This document shows, piece after piece, positions 59,276 to 64,000 of a stretch of 64,000 nucleotides of DNA. The stretch is from positions 1 to 64,000 of the forward strand of contig NZ_FAOZ01000018.1 in the NCBI RefSeq assembly GCF_001536285.1. Direction: 5' to 3'. The stretch is from Parafrankia irregularis. Lineage in GTDB: Bacteria > Actinomycetota > Actinomycetes > Frankiales > Frankiaceae. Made by a program: the position numbers and the translations under genes. The notes below the pieces were generated by a model, which was not told the DNA's origin, made no database searches, and saw only the letters and a program-made list of their open reading frames with translations. The stretch's first letter is position 1. Every line of letters starts with the position of its first letter.

Positions 59276-62244
59276 ATCGAGTAGGCGACCACTCCGCGGC
59301 GGATCGCGTCCATCGCGTCCCGGGCGGCCTTGCCCACCCCGGCCCCGCTCTCGCCCGCCATGAACCTCGGCGCCAGCTGCGCGATCTGGTCGAGAAGGTC
59401 GAGGAGCTGACGCATCCAGCGGACGAAATCACCGGCGGTGAGCTCGGTGCCGGCCTCCGAGAGCACCCGTTCCAGCCCACGGCCCGACGCCCACCCGAAG
59501 GCTGCCGCGACGAAACCCAGGTCCGGTGGGCGGAGGAAGCCCAGCCGGTGATCGTCCTCGACCATGCTCAGGCGGGTGTAGATGTTCGCCATGTCCGCGA
59601 GGGCTTCCTGCAGGGCGGCACCGCCGGGCAACGCGGGGGCCGCGACATCGTCTCCACGCGGTTCGAACACCAGCGTCGAGACGGCCGCGGCCAGTGCGGG
59701 CGGGGTCAGCCCCTCCCACGCCCCGGTGCGCAGGCATTCCGCGACCTGCAGGTCCTGCTCGGTGTAGATCCGTGCCAGCATGGCCCCGGCCTCGGTGACG
59801 GAGTCGCCGCCGGCGCTGAGGTAGCCGAGCTCGGCGAGGGTGTCCCGGACCCGGTCGAACGTTCGGGCCACCGTGTTCGTCCGCCCCTCGACCTTGCGTT
59901 CGAGACCGGCGGTCTCCCGGCGCAGCCGGTCGATGCGCTCGGCGGAACGCAGGTGGGCCTCACGCTGCGGGCAGTCGTGCACGGGATGGCCCCGCATGGC
60001 ACGGCGCAGCCGGGCGAGCTCGGTGTCGTCCGCCGCCAGCGACCGCATCCGCTCCCGCCGGCCGGGCTCCTCGGGCAGCCGGGTGTTGCGCAGTGACGAC
60101 GCCAGATCGCGGCGGGCCTGCGGTGAGCGGGGGTTGAACGACTTCGGGATCCGCACCCGCGCCAGCGGCTCCACCGGGACCGGGAAATCGATCATCGACA
60201 GCCGCCGGACCTGCCGGTCCACGGTGAGGACGACCGGCCGGGGCCCTTCCGGCGACCCGGTGTCGAGCCCGGCGTCCAGCACCACGACGAGGCCGCCGCG
60301 CCGCCCCGAGGGGACGCGCACCACGTCCCCGCTGCGCAGTTTCGCCAACGCCTCGGCCACCTCGGACTGCCGGCGCGCCGTGCCCGCACGGGACAGGTTG
60401 TTCTCCCGCTCCCGGATCTGGCGACGCAGCTCGTCGTACTCCGTGACGGCACCGCGGTCGCAGTCCAGCGCGGCGGTCAGCTCCTCGATCGCGGTCTGGT
60501 TACGGCGTACGGCACGGGCGATCCCCACCACCGCCTTGTCCGCCTGGAACTGCGCGAACGACGACTCCAACACCACCCGCGCGCGCTGCGCACCGAGCCG
60601 CCCGACCAGGTTGACGGCCATGTTGTAGGACGGCCGGAACGACGACTTCAACGGGTAGGTACGGGTCGACGCGAGGCCGGCGAGGGCGAGGGGGTCCAGC
60701 CCGGGCTGCCACAGCACCACCGCATGGCCCTCGACGTCGATCCCGCGTCGCCCGGCACGCCCGGTGAGCTGGGTGTACTCCCCCGGGGTGATGTCCGCCC
60801 TGGTCTGGCCGTTGAACTTCGTCAGGCGTTCGAGCACAACGGTACGAGCCGGCATGTTGATGCCCAGGGCGAGGGTCTCGGTGGCGAACACGGCGCGGAC
60901 CAGCCCGCGGACGAACAGCTCCTCCACCACCTCCTTGAAGGTGGGGAGCATGCCGGCGTGGTGGGCGGCGATGCCGCGTTCCAGCCCGTCGAGCCACTGC
61001 CAGTAGCCGAGCACGTCGAGGTCGGCCTGCGGAATGCCCGCCGTCCGGGCCCGCACATGCGCGTTGATCTCCCGCCGTTCGTCGGATGTCGTCAGGCGCA
61101 GGCCCGCCTGGACGCAGGAGTTCACCGCGGCGTCACAGCCGACCCGGCTGAAGATGAACACGATCGCGGGGAGCAGACCAGCCCGGTCGAGCCGGATCAC
61201 GACGTCCGGGCGGCTCGGGGGCCCGAAACGACGCCGACCGCCACCATTACCGCCACCGCCACCGCCACCATTACCGCCACCCGGCCGGCCCGAACGCGAG
61301 GAGCGGGGCCCGCGGCCGCGCTCGTAGCCGGACTGTGACTCCTCACGCGCGAGCCTGAGCAGGTCCGGGTTGACCACCCGGCCGCCCGCTGCCTGGCCAC
61401 CCGAGTCACTCGACCGCGGGCCGCCTGGCGTTACCCGCTCCGCGGCAGCGGCCCGGTTCGCGGCAGGCGCCCGATTCGCGGCACGCCTCCCGGCCACGGG
61501 AGCGTCGGGGCTGTCCGGGGTGGTCGTGGTGCGTGCGTCAGTGCCGGAGACCGGGCCGTCCGAGGCCGTGGCACGCGACCCGGAGGAGCGATCGACGAAG
61601 AGATCGTGCAGGGACCGATCGGCGAGCACATGCTGGTAGAGCGGCACCGGGCGATGCTCGCTGACGATCACTCTGGTGTGGCCCCGGACGGTGACCAGCC
61701 ACTCGGCGAACTCCTCGGCGTTGCTGACCGTCGCCGACAGGGAGACCAGGCGCACGTGCTGAGGAAGGTGAATGATCACCTCCTCCCACACGGCGCCCCG
61801 CTGGCGGTCGGCGAGGTAGTGGACCTCGTCCATGACCACGTAGGCGAGCGCGTCCAGCCGGCCGCTGCCCGCGGCCTCGGTGTAGAGCATGTTGCGCAGG
61901 ACCTCGGTGGTCATCACGACCACCGGGGCGTCGCCGTTGCGCGACGTGTCGCCGGTCAGCAGGCCGATCGAGTCGGCACCGTAACGGGCGACCAGATCCG
62001 CGTACTTCTGGTTCGACAGCGCCTTGATCGGCGTGGTGTAGAAGCAGCGGGTGCCGGTGGCGAGCGCGAGGTGCGCCGCGAACTCGCCGACGACCGTCTT
62101 GCCGGCGCCCGTCGGCGCGGCCACGAGCACACCTTCGCCCTGGGCGAGGGCGTTGACGGCCTCGGACTGGAACGGATCGAGCCCGAAGGGATACCGGGCC
62201 GCGAATTCCTCGACGGCGCCAGGCGCGGAGGACACGTTGCTCAC
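59266..62244 (-). CDS. helY: DEAD/DEAH-box RNA helicase, HelY/Ski2-Mtr4-like
   Basis: A 992-residue superfamily 2 helicase. Walker A APTGAGKT lies near residue 45, and Walker B is DEVH (MDEVHYLADRQRG, ~138). Further motifs are SATVSNAEEF (III), ETLALGINMPARTV and QLTGRAGRRGID (V/VI). The C-terminal ~400 residues are the winged-helix and helical-bundle part of Ski2-like helicases. A Gly-rich insert (RPGGGNGGGGGGGNGGGRRR, ~318-345) replaces part of the loop after the first RecA domain. GTG 62244 is the start. It is the last gene of tatA-tatC-helY, a typical actinobacterial order. Confidence 0.95.
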   Translation of the reverse strand: MSNVSSAPGAVEEFAARYPFGLDPFQSEAVNALAQGEGVLVAAPTGAGKTVVGEFAAHLALATGTRCFYTTPIKALSNQKYADLVARYGADSIGLLTGDTSRNGDAPVVVMTTEVLRNMLYTEAAGSGRLDALAYVVMDEVHYLADRQRGAVWEEVIIHLPQHVRLVSLSATVSNAEEFAEWLVTVRGHTRVIVSEHRPVPLYQHVLADRSLHDLFVDRSSGSRATASDGPVSGTDARTTTTPDSPDAPVAGRRAANRAPAANRAAAAERVTPGGPRSSDSGGQAAGGRVVNPDLLRLAREESQSGYERGRGPRSSRSGRPGGGNGGGGGGGNGGGRRRFGPPSRPDVVIRLDRAGLLPAIVFIFSRVGCDAAVNSCVQAGLRLTTSDERREINAHVRARTAGIPQADLDVLGYWQWLDGLERGIAAHHAGMLPTFKEVVEELFVRGLVRAVFATETLALGINMPARTVVLERLTKFNGQTRADITPGEYTQLTGRAGRRGIDVEGHAVVLWQPGLDPLALAGLASTRTYPLKSSFRPSYNMAVNLVGRLGAQRARVVLESSFAQFQADKAVVGIARAVRRNQTAIEELTAALDCDRGAVTEYDELRRQIRERENNLSRAGTARRQSEVAEALAKLRSGDVVRVPSGRRGGLVVVLDAGLDTGSPEGPRPVVLTVDRQVRRLSMIDFPVPVEPLARVRIPKSFNPRSPQARRDLASSLRNTRLPEEPGRRERMRSLAADDTELARLRRAMRGHPVHDCPQREAHLRSAERIDRLRRETAGLERKVEGRTNTVARTFDRVRDTLAELGYLSAGGDSVTEAGAMLARIYTEQDLQVAECLRTGAWEGLTPPALAAAVSTLVFEPRGDDVAAPALPGGAALQEALADMANIYTRLSMVEDDHRLGFLRPPDLGFVAAAFGWASGRGLERVLSEAGTELTAGDFVRWMRQLLDLLDQIAQLAPRFMAGESGAGVGKAARDAMDAIRRGVVAYSMST

Positions 62245-62289
62245 CCTACGCCGCCTGGGCGTGGCGCAAAAAGTGGGTGTTCGGCGGAA

Positions 62290-63237
62290 TCAGGTGACGT
62301 CGCCGTGAAGGTTGTCGGCAGGGGACGCACCCGCGGCACCGGCCACCACCGTGTCGACGTTCAACCCGCTGCCCGAGCCGGCCGCGGCCCCGCCACCCCG
62401 GCTGCCCGTGCTGGTCGCACGGTCCGCCCTGGTGTCGTCGAAGTCGAGCGGCGAGACCTCGTCGTCAGCCAGGTCCGCGTACGGCGAGGTGTCACCCCGG
62501 CGGATCTTGCGCCGGTCGTTGACCCACCCGATGATCAGCGCGACCTCATAGAGGAAGATCATCGGCAGGCCCAGTGCCAGCATGGTGAAGGGGTCCTGGC
62601 TCGGCGTCACGACCGCGGCGAAGACGAACACCAGGAAGATCTCGGCCCGCCGCCAGGAGCGCAGCTTCGCGGTCGTGACCAGACCCGCGAGGTTCAGCAT
62701 CGTGATGAGCAGCGGCACCTCGAACGACAGCCCGAAGACCAGCAGCATCGCGAAGACGTAGCTCAGGTACTTGCTTCCGTCCAGGACGCTGACAAGACCG
62801 TCGCCACCGAAGCCGAGCAGCAGTTTCAGGCCGGTCTGGAGCGTGATGTAGGCGAAGAAGCCGCCGGCGGCGAACAGGACGAGCGAGGCGAGGACGAAGG
62901 TCAGCGACCAGCGCCGCTCGTTGCGGTGCAGACCGGGGGTGATGAACGACCAGAGCTGGTAAAGCCAGATCGGGGCCGAGAACACCGCACCCGAGAGCAT
63001 CGAGATCTTCAGCCGGATGGTGAAGGCATCCAGGATGCCGAAGAAGTACAGGTTGCAGGACCCGTCGGCGCCACCGAAGTCACCGCGCTTGTCTGCTGGC
63101 AGGGAGCAGTACGGGTCGATCAGCCACTGGAAGATGTTCGGCTCCCAGATGAAGCAGATGATCGACGCTACGCCGAAGGCGAGAAGCGCCTTGGCCAGGC
63201 GGTTCCGCAGCTCTCGCAGGTGCTCGGTGAGAGGCAT
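62290..63237 (-). CDS. tatC: Sec-independent translocase subunit TatC
   Basis: 315 residues with six membrane segments. The N-terminal MPLTEHLRELRNRLAKALLA is the conserved TatC head, FGLSFEVPL and VTPSQDPFTM are conserved loops, and a hydrophilic tail of ~75 residues is specific to this lineage. TatC recognises twin-arginine signal peptides with TatA. ATG 63237 has GAGGA upstream; GTG 63369 would add 44 residues without a homologous feel. helY starts 45 bp downstream. Confidence 0.94.
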   Translation of the reverse strand: MPLTEHLRELRNRLAKALLAFGVASIICFIWEPNIFQWLIDPYCSLPADKRGDFGGADGSCNLYFFGILDAFTIRLKISMLSGAVFSAPIWLYQLWSFITPGLHRNERRWSLTFVLASLVLFAAGGFFAYITLQTGLKLLLGFGGDGLVSVLDGSKYLSYVFAMLLVFGLSFEVPLLITMLNLAGLVTTAKLRSWRRAEIFLVFVFAAVVTPSQDPFTMLALGLPMIFLYEVALIIGWVNDRRKIRRGDTSPYADLADDEVSPLDFDDTRADRATSTGSRGGGAAAGSGSGLNVDTVVAGAAGASPADNLHGDVT

Positions 63238-63487
63238 CCTGCTGTCCTCGACCGTGCGGGTGCGCCGCTGGTTCACCGACGAGGCGAGGGTGCGCGGCGT
63301 TGGCAACCGTGGCACGGGCTGAGGCTCCTGCTCGATGAGGGCGATGGTTCGGACGGACGGGCTCACCACGGATGATCGGGGCGACGCTGTCGTTCAGCTC
63401 GCCGCCACCGCTCCGTGAGGGTTCAGACGGAGAATCCGCCGACATGCGCACGCCGGGTCAGCCAGCGCGCGGACCGATCGGCAAGCT

Positions 63488-63511
63488 GGTCCGGGCCTGA
63501 CGGCCCGGACC
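63488..63511 (-). terminator. Hairpin between tatA and tatC
   Basis: Perfect 10-bp inverted repeat (GGTCCGGGCC at 63488-63497, complement at 63502-63511) with a 4-base loop, 15 bp after the tatA stop. It could act as a partial terminator that keeps TatA more abundant than TatC. Confidence 0.7.
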
Positions 63512-63525
63512 GCACCGGCGTTCGT

Positions 63526-63804
63526 TCAGCGGCGCTCGGCGTCGACCGGCGATGCGCCGTTGACCGAGGTCGCCGGAGTGACCACGGGACGGCTCTCGAT
63601 CGGGAGCGGAGCGACGGGCTGCGCCGCGGGGGCCGCGGTGGCCGGAGCCGGGGCGTCGTCCTCACGGAGGCCCTTCGTCTCGGCCTTGAAGATGCGCAGC
63701 GACCGGCCGAAGGAACGGGCAGCGTCGGGAAGCTTCTTGGAGCCGAACAGCACCATGACTACCAGCGCGATGATGATGATCTCGGTCGTGCCAAGGTTGG
63801 GCAT
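63526..63804 (-). CDS. tatA: Sec-independent translocase subunit TatA
   Basis: 92 residues. The N-terminal membrane helix ([20 protein letters not shown]) is followed by the conserved FG hinge and the amphipathic helix [14 protein letters not shown], then an acidic-to-Ala/Pro-rich tail. It forms the variable pore of the Tat export system. ATG 63804 is preceded by GGAGGAC. It is first in a leftward tatA-tatC-helY set. Confidence 0.95.
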   Translation of the reverse strand: MPNLGTTEIIIIALVVMVLFGSKKLPDAARSFGRSLRIFKAETKGLREDDAPAPATAAPAAQPVAPLPIESRPVVTPATSVNGASPVDAERR

Positions 63805-64000
63805 GGCAGGCGTCCTCCAAAATGCAAATGCCGGTGCGGTCGGGAGACCGGTGCGGTCGATGCTACGTCGGTCAGCCTAGGAAGCGATAGACAGTAACCG
63901 GGTATCCCGCAGGTGACGTCTTCGCAACGCGAAGATGATGAGCTGCCTCACCGGCACTTTCCGCTACAAACCGGACCGCCGACGCAGGGCATCCAGGACA
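63805..64000. other. tatA upstream region
   Basis: The last 196 bases hold the tatA promoter region and probably the edge of a further gene. I see no confident coding frame in them. Confidence 0.4.

Overview
The window is about 64 kb of very G+C-rich DNA with the codon use, GTG/TTG starts and gene mix of a filamentous or soil actinomycete. The tatA-tatC-helY block, an lpqY-sugABC operon, cbtBA-cobD and many acyl-CoA, LLM-flavin and P450 genes fit the Frankia/Pseudofrankia group best, but that placement is an inference from gene content, with no rRNA or housekeeping marker to confirm it. I saw no tRNA, rRNA, CRISPR array or prophage.

Left part (1-31 kb): a catabolic region. It opens with the 3' end of a cytochrome P450. 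Next come a branched-chain-amino-acid-type ABC importer whose two permeases and one ATPase are fused into one 963-residue protein (with a separate LivG), a zinc alcohol dehydrogenase, an alpha/beta hydrolase, a Baeyer-Villiger/FMO-type monooxygenase, a thiolase, an acyl-CoA ligase, an aldehyde dehydrogenase and a FadR-type GntR regulator. This set resembles the module that opens cyclic ketones and feeds the acids to beta-oxidation. Further on are a second acyl-CoA ligase, a secreted AttH/CrtC-type lipocalin, a LuxR-type AAA regulator, an SDR coupled to two DapB-like dehydrogenases with a divergent TetR gene, a truncated substrate-binding-protein relic, an LLM oxidoreductase divergent from an amidohydrolase, a PRC-barrel/DUF2382 stress-type protein and a second, complete P450.

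Middle part (31-52 kb): a tight three-gene operon encodes a ParA-type ATPase, a 171-residue protein of unknown function and a PIN-like nuclease. This is the best candidate here for an undescribed system. It is followed by a coupled SDR-CMD-TetR operon, a phosphotransferase and amidohydrolase pair, a 3-hydroxyacyl-CoA-dehydrogenase-type SDR with an enoyl-CoA hydratase, a crotonase lacking both usual catalytic glutamates, a paralogue of the first GntR regulator, a lactate-monooxygenase-like flavoenzyme, a patatin, a sugar-isomerase-like TIM barrel, a PadR-TPR pair, a membrane-anchored ricin-fold protein, an NtaA-type monooxygenase and a VOC protein.

Right part (52-64 kb): more conserved functions. 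A cobalamin riboswitch precedes cbtB-cbtA-cobD (cobalt uptake and corrinoid synthesis). An lpqY-sugA-sugB-sugC trehalose-type importer follows, then helY, tatC and tatA read leftward.

Two themes run through the window. First, a short A+T-rich, partly palindromic element (core near ATCTAGAT, often followed by TTT) lies in the promoter regions of most of the catabolic genes between 4 and 42 kb, and may mark a shared regulon. Second, many neighbouring genes overlap by a four-base NTGA junction, so translation is probably coupled.
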